This document shows, one piece after another, positions 24,930 to 32,848 of a DNA stretch of 64,000 nucleotides. Every line of letters starts with the position of its first letter. Within the stretch, counting starts at the first letter, position 1. The notes below the pieces were generated by a model. The model did no database searches, was not told where the DNA came from, and worked only from the letters and a program-made list of their open reading frames with translations. The stretch lies in NCBI GenBank assembly GCA_002478565.1, contig DLPC01000026.1:314300-378299 (forward strand), in the 5' to 3' direction. Source of the DNA: Flavobacteriales bacterium UBA7468. Its GTDB lineage: Bacteria; Bacteroidota; Bacteroidia; Flavobacteriales_D; Crocinitomicaceae. A program made the translations under genes and the position numbers.

Positions 24930-24959
24930 GTCATTGTTGAACGACAAAATTGAGAAATC

Positions 24960-25406
24960 ATGGAAGTTATTCTTAAGAAAAATGTAGATAAACTCGGTTA
25001 TGCCAATGAGGTAGTTACCGTGAAGCCAGGTTACGGTCGTAATTTCCTTATTCCACAAGGATACGCCGTATTGGCTACCGCAAGTGCGAAAAAAGCACAC
25101 GAAGAAGTGATGCGTCAAAAATCACACAAAGAATCAAAAATGTTAGCTGAAGCACAAGCAGTTGCTGCTAAATTGGCCGACGTATCTGTTAGCATCGCTA
25201 CTAAAGCTGGTGAAAACGGTAAAATCTTTGGTTCTGTGAATACTGTACAATTGGCTGAAGCGCTTCGCGCAGCAGGTTTTGACATCGACCGCAAATCTTT
25301 GAAAATCAAAGACGAACCAATTCGCGAGATCGGTTCTTTTGAAGCAGAAGCAAACCTTTACAAAGGTGTGAAGCAAAGCTTTAAATTCGAGGTTGTTAGC
25401 GAATAA
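24960..25406 (+). CDS. rplI: 50S ribosomal protein L9
   Basis: 148 residues. The N-terminal rRNA-binding domain has DKLGYANEVVTVKPGYGRNFLIP, the L9 signature, followed by the long connecting helix (SAKKAHEEVMRQKSHKESKM) and the C-terminal domain with KIFGSVNTVQLAEAL. It is the last gene of the operon and is followed by a terminator at 25429-25458. Confidence 0.98.
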   Translation: MEVILKKNVDKLGYANEVVTVKPGYGRNFLIPQGYAVLATASAKKAHEEVMRQKSHKESKMLAEAQAVAAKLADVSVSIATKAGENGKIFGSVNTVQLAEALRAAGFDIDRKSLKIKDEPIREIGSFEAEANLYKGVKQSFKFEVVSE

Positions 25407-25428
25407 GCTAATCCAAAAATACCACACA

Positions 25429-25458
25429 AAAAAAAGCTTCGCAATTGCGGGGCTTTTT
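25429..25458 (+). terminator. Intrinsic terminator after rplI
   Basis: AAAAAAGC-TTCGC, an AATT loop and GCGGG-GCTTTTTT form a 13-bp stem with two G-U pairs, followed by T-rich sequence. It can also serve the convergent hldD gene. Confidence 0.8.
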
Positions 25459-25520
25459 TATTTCTCTGTAGTTTAATTTGAAAGAAAACAATGGCTTAAT
25501 GCGGAGAATTATCCAAAGAT

Positions 25521-26501
25521 TTAGGATTCAAAATGAGGGACAAGATAGTTTTGAACGTAATCTGTAACACCTTCTTCTAGCGAATGAAAACCATCTTGGT
25601 AGCCTGCAGCTAAAAGTTTAGCCATATTCGCTTCCGTAAAATATTGATATTTATCGCGGATATCAATTGGCGTATCAATGAAAGAAATCTGAGGCTCGAG
25701 TTGTAGTGCTTCAAAAGTGAGTCTGGCTAAATCGTAAAAAGTACGTGCTTTGCCAGATCCAAGGTTATAGATGCCGTTTGTTGGCAAGGCTTGCTGCAGA
25801 AACTGACAAACTTTGGCGACGTCTTTGACATAAACGAAGTCTCTGAGTTGTTCGCCGTCTTTATAGTTGTCATTGTGGGATCGGAAAAGTTTCATGGCGC
25901 CGTTGGCTTGAATCTGATGAAAAGTATGGAACACCACGCTTGCCATCCGACCTTTATGGTATTCTTTGGGGCCATAAACATTGAAAAACTTTAGGCCGTA
26001 CCAATGTGGCGGACAGTTTTTTTGTTGCAGCGCCCAGATATCAAAATCATTTTTAGAAATTCCGTAAAGGTTTAAAGGCTTCAGCGCAGCGCAAATTTCG
26101 TGTGTATCATTGTAGCCATGTTCGCCAAGACCATAGGTGGCAGCACTACTTGCATATACCAACGGAATTTGTGCATTTGAGCAAATGTTCCAGATCTGCT
26201 TGCTATAGGTCAGGTTGAGGTGCTCTAGGATTTCTCGACTTTTTTCAGTGGTATCGGTGCGTGCACCCAAATGAAAGATAAAACCAATTTCTTGTGCGTT
26301 GGCTTCGAACCACGGTAGGAATGCTTCGCGGTCAATGCAGGCATCAAAGGAAAGATGCTGCCAATTGGCTTTCTTTTGTTCGAAAGAAAAGTCATCGACC
26401 AAAATAAGATTCTCTAGACCTTGTTTGTTGAGTTGTTCGGCAAGAAAACTCGCAATAAAACCGGCAGCACCGGTAACAACAATTTTTTTAGAAGAGGCCA
26501 T
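25521..26501 (-). CDS. hldD: ADP-glyceromanno-heptose 6-epimerase
   Basis: A 326-residue NAD(P)-dependent extended SDR. GAAGFIASFLAEQL is the Rossmann motif (about 10-23), VDDFS the cofactor-recognition strand, YASSAATYGLGEHGYND carries the catalytic Ser region and YGISKNDFDIWAL the Tyr-x3-Lys. The overall pattern, including FFNVYGPKEYHKGRMASVVFH, is that of HldD (RfaD), which converts ADP-D-glycero- to ADP-L-glycero-D-manno-heptose for LPS core. It overlaps the deoxynucleoside kinase gene by 14 nt. No other heptose gene is adjacent. Confidence 0.9.
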   Translation of the reverse strand: MASSKKIVVTGAAGFIASFLAEQLNKQGLENLILVDDFSFEQKKANWQHLSFDACIDREAFLPWFEANAQEIGFIFHLGARTDTTEKSREILEHLNLTYSKQIWNICSNAQIPLVYASSAATYGLGEHGYNDTHEICAALKPLNLYGISKNDFDIWALQQKNCPPHWYGLKFFNVYGPKEYHKGRMASVVFHTFHQIQANGAMKLFRSHNDNYKDGEQLRDFVYVKDVAKVCQFLQQALPTNGIYNLGSGKARTFYDLARLTFEALQLEPQISFIDTPIDIRDKYQYFTEANMAKLLAAGYQDGFHSLEEGVTDYVQNYLVPHFES

Positions 26502-27102
26502 TGATTTCTGCGTCTATGGCATTGATGATTTTTCCGAGGTCTTCTTGGTTTTCAGGAAAACGGTTGTTGTCTACGTCAATGATGAGCAATTGCCCTTTGT
26601 CATAGGTAGAAATCCAGGCTTCATAGCGCTCGTTGAGTCTTTTGAGATAATCTAGACGGATACTCTCTTCGTAATCGCGGCCGCGTTGTTGAATTTGATT
26701 GACGAGTGTCGGGACACTCGCACGCAAATAAATAAGGAGATCTGGAGCGGATACAAAAGAATCCATGAGGTTGAATAACGAAAAATAATTTTCGAAATCA
26801 CGGGTAGTCATGAGCCCCATTGAGTGCAAGTTGGGCGCAAAAATAAACGCGTCCTCGTAAATAGTTCGGTCTTGGATGACAGTATTGGTAGATTCTTTGA
26901 TTTCTTGAATCTGGGTAAAGCGGCTATTGAGGTAATAGATTTGCAAGTTAAACGACCAGCGTTGCATGTCGTGATAGAAATCATTGAGGTAAGGATTTTG
27001 GTCCACATCTTCAAAATGGGTGTCCCAGCCGTAATGTTTTGAAAGTAAGTTGGTTAGTGTGGTTTTACCCGAGCCAATATTTCCTGCAATTGCAACGTGC
27101 AT
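26488..27102 (-). CDS. Deoxynucleoside kinase
   Basis: A 204-residue kinase of the dNK/thymidine-kinase-2 family. The P-loop GNIGSGKTTL is at residues 6-15, IQDRTIYEDAFIF carries the catalytic DR(S/T) motif that holds the substrate sugar, and a lid region YEESIRLDYLKRLNERYE follows near 160-180 with its arginines. It phosphorylates deoxynucleosides in the salvage pathway; specificity cannot be read. The start at 27102 (MHVAIAG) is chosen because it places the P-loop at the expected distance; a longer frame to 27135 exists. The 3' end overlaps hldD by 14 nt. Confidence 0.9.
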   Translation of the reverse strand: MHVAIAGNIGSGKTTLTNLLSKHYGWDTHFEDVDQNPYLNDFYHDMQRWSFNLQIYYLNSRFTQIQEIKESTNTVIQDRTIYEDAFIFAPNLHSMGLMTTRDFENYFSLFNLMDSFVSAPDLLIYLRASVPTLVNQIQQRGRDYEESIRLDYLKRLNERYEAWISTYDKGQLLIIDVDNNRFPENQEDLGKIINAIDAEINGLF

Positions 27103-27162
27103 AGTCGATTTATTTAAAGGACTAAAGTACGACAATTCAAGCGAAACTTCAAAAACTAGCCC

Positions 27163-27963
27163 TTACAATTTAAGGGTATAAACGTAGATTTTATGGCCTC
27201 TTTGAAAATAATAGAGGTCATTGAAAACTTGCCGTAAAAAATGTTCTCCGGTAGGGAAGTCTTGTGACATTTCGCCAATCGGACTTACGAATTCAAAGAA
27301 TTCGTAAGTATTGGCAAGTAAAAGCTTGTTTTTATTGCTAAATAATAGAAATTCAGAACTTATATTTGTTTGTTCAACGAGTGTTAGATTTCTATCAAAA
27401 TGAAAAAGTTGGCCATTCTGCAGTAAACAATATAAATCGCTTTGATATTCCATAAGCTGCATGATTTGTGGGTTAAAGGCCTTCCCAAAAGCATTGTCAA
27501 GTATTTGCGTGCTCGTTCTTGTGCTTAAGTTAAACAAGATGAGCCTCGATCTATACTGGTCAAAAATCCAAATGTAATCGGGTCTTGATGATTTTGCGAC
27601 TGCACTGACATATGAAAAACCGTAGTCACTTAAATTAAGTGCTTCCCCTTTCATTTGTAAAGTGTTGTCGAGTATGCCAATCATTTGTTGATCTTCGGAA
27701 AAGATCAGTACCCGAAGCCCATTGAGTGGATAAATTCCGGTGATTTGCCCGAAGTTTTTGAAAGATTCATGCAGTAGCTGATTGGTTTGGGTGTTCTGAA
27801 CACTAATGGCGTTTTCTTTCCACTGATAAAGTTGTCCCCATTCGTCGATGGTCCAGTGTTGTGAAGAGTCAAGTAGTTGCAATTCGGAGTCGAGTTGCCA
27901 TTTTTGAGCAAAAAGGTTGGAGAGCAAACCTGTAATCAAAAACAGCAGCACAAACTTTTTCAT
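27163..27963 (-). CDS. Exported protein of unknown function, beta-propeller-like
   Basis: 266 residues. A signal peptide spans 1-19 (LLFLITGLLSNLFAQ). The rest has repeated short strands such as LLDSSQHWTIDEWGQLYQW, LRVLIFSEDQQMIGILDN, YIWIFDQYRSRLILF and DLYCLLQNGQLFHFDRN, spaced as in beta-propellers reading out small values, but no catalytic motif is visible and I do not recognise a family. It overlaps the GH3-type gene by 4 nt, so they are translated from one message; the pairing may simply reflect operon packing. Confidence 0.6.
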   Translation of the reverse strand: MKKFVLLFLITGLLSNLFAQKWQLDSELQLLDSSQHWTIDEWGQLYQWKENAISVQNTQTNQLLHESFKNFGQITGIYPLNGLRVLIFSEDQQMIGILDNTLQMKGEALNLSDYGFSYVSAVAKSSRPDYIWIFDQYRSRLILFNLSTRTSTQILDNAFGKAFNPQIMQLMEYQSDLYCLLQNGQLFHFDRNLTLVEQTNISSEFLLFSNKNKLLLANTYEFFEFVSPIGEMSQDFPTGEHFLRQVFNDLYYFQRGHKIYVYTLKL

Positions 27964-29468
27964 GGCAAACTCAAGATTTCTTTCAGTAATACGTCGTCAT
28001 TTTGCAAGCGTGGCACTTTGTGTTGCCCACCAAGTTTGCCTTTGTGCTTGAGCCACTTATGGAAAGTACCTTGGGTAGCCACGGTTAATAACGGTCTTCC
28101 TATGTTGATATTGCCTTTGCGTTTGGCATCGTAATCGGCGTTTGCTTTTTTGAGTTGGTTGTCAAGGGTTGTAACAAATCCAGCGAGGTCAGAAGGTGTC
28201 TCTTCAAATTCAATCAGCCAATGGTGAGCACCAACTTCCCCAGTCTGAGAAAAATCAGGTGCAACAGTATATTCTCTAATTTGAACCTGATGCATTTTGC
28301 ATGTCTCGCTGAGTGCTTTGTCCGCATGTTCAATGATTAATTTTTCACCGAATGCGTTGATGTAATGCGCGGTTCGGCCACTCACAACAAAGCGGTAAGG
28401 TTCTGTTTGAGTAAACCGAATGGTATCGCCAATGATGTATCTCCAGAGCCCAGATGAGGTGGAAATTACCAGCGCATAATCTGTATCTACTTGGACATCT
28501 TGCAATGAAATAATTGTTTTTGAATTCAGACCATCAAAAGAATCTAGGGGTATAAATTCGTAGAATACTTCTGAGTTTGTGAGCAGCAGGAGGTCTTTGC
28601 AGTCCTTTTGATCTTGCAGCCCAAAATAGCCTTCAGAGGCATTATAGTTTTCTACATAATTCATTGCTGTAGAACCAATGATTTGCTCAAAAGCACTTCG
28701 GTAGGGTGCAAAAGACATGCCGCCATGGATATAAAGCTCGAGGTTTGGCCAAACTTCTTTAATGGTTTTGGCATTTGCGTGTAGCAGTACCTTTTGCAGC
28801 AAAAGGAGGGTCCAGCTTGGTACACCCGCAATGATGCAAATGTTCTCCTTACACACAGAGGCTGCCATGCGTTCGAGTTTTTCTTCCCAATTTTCGAGTA
28901 AGGCGATCTCTTTTTTGGGAGTTCGGCGCAATTCTGTCCATATAGGCAGGTTATTGATGATGATTGCCGATAAATCGCCAATAAATACGCCATCGCTGTG
29001 CTGTTCTATTTTTCCAGTTCCACCAACGATAAGATGCTTGGCGTTGTATAATTTACGCCCTTCAAAGTTGTGATAATATTGCGCTAATAAGTCTTTCCCA
29101 CCGGCGTAATGGTTCTCGAGCAAGGAGCTTTCTGTAATGGGTAAAATTTTGATGCGATCAGCAGTGGTTCCCGAAGACTTCGCAAACCATTTGGTGGCAC
29201 CAGGCCATAATAAATCACATTCACCCTCAATGGCGCGGTCTATGTAAGGTTTCAGGGAGCCGTAATCGGATAGCGGAACTTTGGCTTTGAACTGTTCATA
29301 TGTATCGATGCTTTCGAAATCATAAGATTTGCCATAAACGGTGTTAGCGCCCTCTAAAAGCAAGAAAGAGAGCGTACGCTCTTGATTGGCGATTGGATGG
29401 TTCCGAAAATCGTTGATGCGATCCATGCGCCGGCCAATCCACCATGAAAATAAGGTGTTAAACGGCAT
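27960..29468 (-). CDS. GH3-family acyl-acid amido synthetase-like protein
   Basis: A 502-residue member of the GH3 family, best known in plants where it joins auxin or jasmonate to amino acids through an acyl-adenylate. The ATP-binding motifs are present: KSSGTTADRIKILP (P-loop-like, about 108-121), EGYFGLQD near the acyl pocket, and LWRYIIGDTIRF followed by the adenylation-hinge region SGRTAHYINAFGEKLI. Bacterial GH3 proteins occur in many Bacteroidota, with unknown substrates. It shares a 4-nt overlap with the downstream exported protein gene. Adenylation activity is likely; the acyl and amine substrates are unknown. Confidence 0.85.
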   Translation of the reverse strand: MPFNTLFSWWIGRRMDRINDFRNHPIANQERTLSFLLLEGANTVYGKSYDFESIDTYEQFKAKVPLSDYGSLKPYIDRAIEGECDLLWPGATKWFAKSSGTTADRIKILPITESSLLENHYAGGKDLLAQYYHNFEGRKLYNAKHLIVGGTGKIEQHSDGVFIGDLSAIIINNLPIWTELRRTPKKEIALLENWEEKLERMAASVCKENICIIAGVPSWTLLLLQKVLLHANAKTIKEVWPNLELYIHGGMSFAPYRSAFEQIIGSTAMNYVENYNASEGYFGLQDQKDCKDLLLLTNSEVFYEFIPLDSFDGLNSKTIISLQDVQVDTDYALVISTSSGLWRYIIGDTIRFTQTEPYRFVVSGRTAHYINAFGEKLIIEHADKALSETCKMHQVQIREYTVAPDFSQTGEVGAHHWLIEFEETPSDLAGFVTTLDNQLKKANADYDAKRKGNINIGRPLLTVATQGTFHKWLKHKGKLGGQHKVPRLQNDDVLLKEILSLP

Positions 29469-29484
29469 GGATACAGATTAAGAA

Positions 29485-29583
29485 TTAACCCCAGATAAGG
29501 ATCGAAACGATAATGCCAAGTAAGGCAATGGTAATGAGAGTACCAACGGCTGCTGTAGATCCTTCAAAGAAATTGTCTGACAT
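29485..29583 (-). CDS. Small single-span membrane peptide (32 residues)
   Basis: The reading frame encodes MSDNFFEGSTAAVGT followed by a hydrophobic helix of about 16 residues ending in IWG, with no charged residue after residue 7. Its start lies 18 nt downstream of a perfect -7 box (TATTTTTG, 29602-29609), though no good -33 element is in place. Its stop is 16 nt before the start of the GH3-type gene, so both may share a transcript. Very small membrane peptides are often real regulators or membrane-complex subunits, but no homologue is recognised. It could be fortuitous; the promoter and the clean hydrophobic pattern favour a gene. Confidence 0.55.
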   Translation of the reverse strand: MSDNFFEGSTAAVGTLITIALLGIIVSILIWG

Positions 29584-29640
29584 ATCTTAAAATTTATGCC
29601 TCAAAAATAAGGAATGTTTTGATTCAGCAGTAGTTTGGTT

Positions 29641-29672
29641 AAAAAAAAAGACCCGATTTCGGGTCTTTTTTT
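29641..29672 (-). terminator. Intrinsic terminator downstream of the BI-1 gene
   Basis: AAAAAGACCCG, an ATT loop and CGGGTCTTTTT form an 11-bp stem with A and T runs on both sides. It follows the BI-1 gene stop (29687) on the minus strand by about 15 nt. Confidence 0.85.
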
Positions 29673-29686
29673 CAAATGAATTGAAT

Positions 29687-30403
29687 TTAGTTTCTGTTGC
29701 CTAACAATCTGAGCAGAGACAGGAATAAATTCACGAATGTTAAATAGAGTTGAAAGCCAGCGAATAAGGCAAGTTTTTGACGCATCGTGCCGTCCATTTG
29801 TGCTTGGTAAGCCATGTTCTTGATCATTTGCATTTCATAGGCCACCAAACCTGTAAAAATGAAAACAGAAACCAATGAAATGACGTAATCAAAACCTGAA
29901 CTATTCATGAACATATTGACAACTGAAGCGATGATCACACCAAATAATAGCATGTAGAGGAGGCTACCAAATTTGGTGAGGTCAGTCTTGGTGGTGTACC
30001 CGAGTACAGCCATAAAACCAAAGGAACCCGCAGTTAGTAAGAATGTAGTTCCAAGGGTGGCGGTAGAGTAGGCCATAAACAATACGGATAAACTCATGCC
30101 AAGCAATACGGCGTAAGCTACAAACAGTGCAGTTAGCGTTCCGATAGAGAATTTATTGAGCCCACCAGCCATAGCAAATGAAATGAGTAAGGGGGAGAAC
30201 AGTACAACATAAAAGAAAATACTCACGCCTCCGCTTGCCGTGAGGAATAAAGATGCCATAAGAGGAGCATTGTTACCAATGAAATAAGAAACTACTCCGG
30301 AAATTGTCAGGGCAGCAAACATGTAGGTATAAACGCTTTTGATGAAACTTCTAGCGTAGTCTTGGCTCAATGAGCCTTCTGGTTGATAATTGAATTCTTC
30401 CAT
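29687..30403 (-). CDS. Bax inhibitor-1/YccA family membrane protein
   Basis: A 238-residue protein with seven hydrophobic segments after a ~24-residue polar N-terminus that includes RSFIKSVYTYMF. GSFGFMAVLGYTTKTDLTKFG near the middle and MQMIKNMAYQ towards the end, with the Asp-containing last helix (FVNLFLSLLRLLG), match the BI-1/TMBIM family, which in bacteria forms pH-sensitive calcium leak channels. It sits 2 nt downstream of folE on the same strand; the association is probably operon packing. Confidence 0.9.
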   Translation of the reverse strand: MEEFNYQPEGSLSQDYARSFIKSVYTYMFAALTISGVVSYFIGNNAPLMASLFLTASGGVSIFFYVVLFSPLLISFAMAGGLNKFSIGTLTALFVAYAVLLGMSLSVLFMAYSTATLGTTFLLTAGSFGFMAVLGYTTKTDLTKFGSLLYMLLFGVIIASVVNMFMNSSGFDYVISLVSVFIFTGLVAYEMQMIKNMAYQAQMDGTMRQKLALFAGFQLYLTFVNLFLSLLRLLGNRN

Positions 30404-30405
30404 GG

Positions 30406-30972
30406 TTAATGAATTTTAGCTTGTACTAAATTAATAAATTCTTTACGAGTTGCATCGTTGTTTAAAAATAGACCGGTGAATGCACTGGTGGTCGTGACTG
30501 AGTTTTGTTTTTGAACTCCGCGCATTTGCATACACATGTGGGCACATTCAATTACTACTGCTACACCTTTTGGTGCCAGCGTTCTTTGGATGCAATCTCG
30601 GATTTCGATGGTGAGCCTTTCTTGAACTTGCAACCTGCGTGAGAAAGCGTCTACCACGCGTGGTAATTTGCTGAGCCCAACAATTTTGCCGTCAGGGATG
30701 TAGGCAATGTGTGCCTTGCCAAAAAAGGGCAACATATGGTGTTCACACATCGAGTAAACTTCAATGTCTTTGACGAGGACCATTTCTGAATAAGCTTCGT
30801 GAAAGATGGCTGCTTCAATGATTGCATCAGGGTTTTGCTCATAGCCACTCGTGAGAAATTGCATCGCTTTGGCGACGCGTTCAGGAGTTTTCAGCAAGCC
30901 TTCTCGCTGTGGATTTTCACCGAGTTCTTCGATGACACCTTTATAGAGGTCTTGGAGTTTAGTATTTTCCAA
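30406..30972 (-). CDS. folE: GTP cyclohydrolase I
   Basis: 188 residues. Zinc ligands are visible in YSMCEHHMLPFFGKAHIAY (Cys and His) and VIECAHMCMQMRGV (Cys), and GLSKLPRVVDAFSRRLQVQERLT is the substrate and pterin-binding region. FolE converts GTP to dihydroneopterin triphosphate, the entry to both folate and queuosine synthesis. It is followed upstream, across a 33-nt spacer on the same strand, by queD, which uses its product, so the pair looks like a dedicated preQ0 supply. Confidence 0.97.
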   Translation of the reverse strand: MENTKLQDLYKGVIEELGENPQREGLLKTPERVAKAMQFLTSGYEQNPDAIIEAAIFHEAYSEMVLVKDIEVYSMCEHHMLPFFGKAHIAYIPDGKIVGLSKLPRVVDAFSRRLQVQERLTIEIRDCIQRTLAPKGVAVVIECAHMCMQMRGVQKQNSVTTTSAFTGLFLNNDATRKEFINLVQAKIH

Positions 30973-31005
30973 TTGATAACTTTTAATAGAAGAAACGAGA
31001 TTTCT

Positions 31006-31437
31006 TTAGAAAGGTTCCTTTCCGCCGTAGTATTCCACAAAGTTGTTCTCCGTTTCAACCAATTTGATTTTGGCGAGTTCACCACCATTTTCTCTCACCA
31101 AAGGGGCTAAAATATCCCAAATAGCGATGGCCATATTTTCAGTTGAAGCCATAATGCCTTTCAGAAAGGGTACATCGAGGTTTAAGTTTTTGTGGTCCAG
31201 CGCTTCAATGATATGTTCTTTCACTAATTGACTTAAGAGTTTGAGGTTCATGATGAAGCCTGTTTCTGGGTCAGGAATTCCTTTGACGGTTACCCAAAGT
31301 TCAAAGTTGTGACCATGCCAGTTGTGATTGGAGCATTTGCCAAAAACTTCCCAGTTTTTTTCGTCTGACCATTCTTCGCGCCAAAGTTTGTGGGCAGCAT
31401 TAAAAGTTTCGCGGCGGGTAATGTATATATTTTTCAT
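31006..31437 (-). CDS. queD: 6-carboxy-5,6,7,8-tetrahydropterin synthase
   Basis: A 143-residue T-fold enzyme. FNAAHKLWREEW gives the first zinc His, and FGKCSNHNWHGHNFELWV holds the catalytic Cys and the two zinc His. ENMAIAIWD and the C-terminal VETENNFVEY with its Glu (substrate anchor) complete the site. QueD makes 6-carboxytetrahydropterin from the FolE product in queuosine/preQ0 synthesis, although some members make sepiapterin-type products. The start at 31437 (MKNIYITRRE) is preferred over one six codons upstream, which lies in the tail of the mtaB gene. Confidence 0.93.
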   Translation of the reverse strand: MKNIYITRRETFNAAHKLWREEWSDEKNWEVFGKCSNHNWHGHNFELWVTVKGIPDPETGFIMNLKLLSQLVKEHIIEALDHKNLNLDVPFLKGIMASTENMAIAIWDILAPLVRENGGELAKIKLVETENNFVEYYGGKEPF

Positions 31438-31441
31438 GCGT

Positions 31442-32800
31442 CTAATTCTCTGCAAATTTAGCTAAAATAAGGCATTTGGCGAGGCCATCTCGATCTATTT
31501 CTGTGATTTCAATTTCGACAATTTCGTTGATCAAATTTGCTGCAAATGGTGTTTTAACCTTGACATAATTCTCGGTAAAACCGTACAGATATCCTTCATT
31601 TTCTTCTTGTTCAAAAAGCACTTGCTTTATTTTACCTATTTGTGTTTGATAAAAAGCTTGTTTTTTGCGTTCTGACAACAAGTGCAGTTGTTTACTGCGC
31701 TCTCTGCGCAACTCCATCGGTACTTTGGTGCCAAGTTTTGGTGCTCCAGTATTGGCCCTTTCGGAATACGTAAATACGTGCAAATAGGAGATGTCTAGGT
31801 CTTTTAAGAAATGCATCGTTTCTAAAAAGTTTTCATCTGTTTCTCCTGGGAAGCCTACAATGACATCAACACCAATACAAGTATCAGGGTTCATTTTTTT
31901 GATTTGTTCGATCCGATTTTTAAAAAGATCAGTGCGGTATTTTCTGCGCATTTTTTCTAAAATCTCATTCGAGCCACTTTGCAAGGGGATGTGAAAATGT
32001 GGGGCAAAACGCAAGGATTTGGTCAGGCAGAAATCGATAATTTCATTGGATAAGAGGTTTGGCTCAATAGAAGAAATTCGAAAACGATCGATGCCATTGA
32101 TTTGATCGAGTGCTTGGACCAAATTAAAAAAGTTTTCCTCGCCTCCTTGACCGAAATCACCAATATTAACGCCGGTCAAAACGACTTCTTTTACCTCAGT
32201 TGCGGCAATTTTTTGAGCTTCCTTAATCGTTTCTTCAATACTTGCATTTCGACTCTTGCCTCTGGCCAGCGGAATGGTGCAAAAAGTACAAAAGTAATCA
32301 CAGCCATCTTGTACTTTCAAAAATGAACGCGTGCGGTCACCGTAGGAATGTGAGGGAATGAAATCGTGTGTGTGTTTGATGTTTTGATGAAATATTGTAG
32401 CAGCCTTGTTTTGTTGTGCTGCATCGTCTTCGATTTGTGTAAGTGTTTCGATGCGCTTTTGCTCGAGGTGCTCGAGCACATTGAATTTTTCATTGGCACC
32501 CAAGACGAGGTCAACACCTGAAATTTTAGAAATTTCTTCAGGCTTGAGTTGTGCATAGCAGCCAATGATGATGACCATTGAATCTGGGGATATTTTCTTA
32601 GCGCGTTTAACCAACTGCTTACACTTTTTGTCTGCATTTTCTGTGACCGAACAAGTATTGATCACAAAGACATCAGGATTTGCTTCAAAATCGACCTTTG
32701 CAAAACCACCATCTTCAAAAAGACGACTGATTGTAGAAGTTTCTGAAAAGTTGAGTTTACAACCTAAAGTATAAAAAGCAACGCGTTGGAATTCATTCAT
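31442..32800 (-). CDS. mtaB: tRNA t6A37 methylthiotransferase (MtaB family)
   Basis: A 452-residue radical SAM methylthiotransferase. The N-terminal UPF0004 domain has three cluster-binding Cys in TLGCKLNFSE, NTCSVTENAD and IIGCYAQLKP; the radical SAM motif is CDYFCTFCTIPLARG (CxxxCxxC) near 162; a TRAM-like end follows from about 390. The TLGCKLN opening and overall form point to the MtaB branch rather than MiaB or RimO. It adds a methylthio group to threonylcarbamoyladenosine at position 37 of tRNAs decoding ANN codons. It has its own divergent promoter shared with lhgO. Confidence 0.93.
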   Translation of the reverse strand: MNEFQRVAFYTLGCKLNFSETSTISRLFEDGGFAKVDFEANPDVFVINTCSVTENADKKCKQLVKRAKKISPDSMVIIIGCYAQLKPEEISKISGVDLVLGANEKFNVLEHLEQKRIETLTQIEDDAAQQNKAATIFHQNIKHTHDFIPSHSYGDRTRSFLKVQDGCDYFCTFCTIPLARGKSRNASIEETIKEAQKIAATEVKEVVLTGVNIGDFGQGGEENFFNLVQALDQINGIDRFRISSIEPNLLSNEIIDFCLTKSLRFAPHFHIPLQSGSNEILEKMRRKYRTDLFKNRIEQIKKMNPDTCIGVDVIVGFPGETDENFLETMHFLKDLDISYLHVFTYSERANTGAPKLGTKVPMELRRERSKQLHLLSERKKQAFYQTQIGKIKQVLFEQEENEGYLYGFTENYVKVKTPFAANLINEIVEIEITEIDRDGLAKCLILAKFAEN

Positions 32801-32802
32801 CG

Positions 32803-32830
32803 TTGCAAAAGTACAAAATCCTTAAATTTG
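32803..32830. promoter_or_regulatory. Overlapping divergent promoters for mtaB and lhgO
   Basis: Plus strand: TTG at 32803-32805 and TAAATTTG at 32823-32830 (spacer 17) precede lhgO by 18 nt. Minus strand: TACTTTTG at 32806-32813, with a TTG 20 bases upstream, precedes the mtaB ATG by five bases, so the mtaB transcript should be leaderless or nearly so. The two core elements interleave. Confidence 0.6.
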
Positions 32831-32848
32831 CATCAAAAATCAAGGGTT

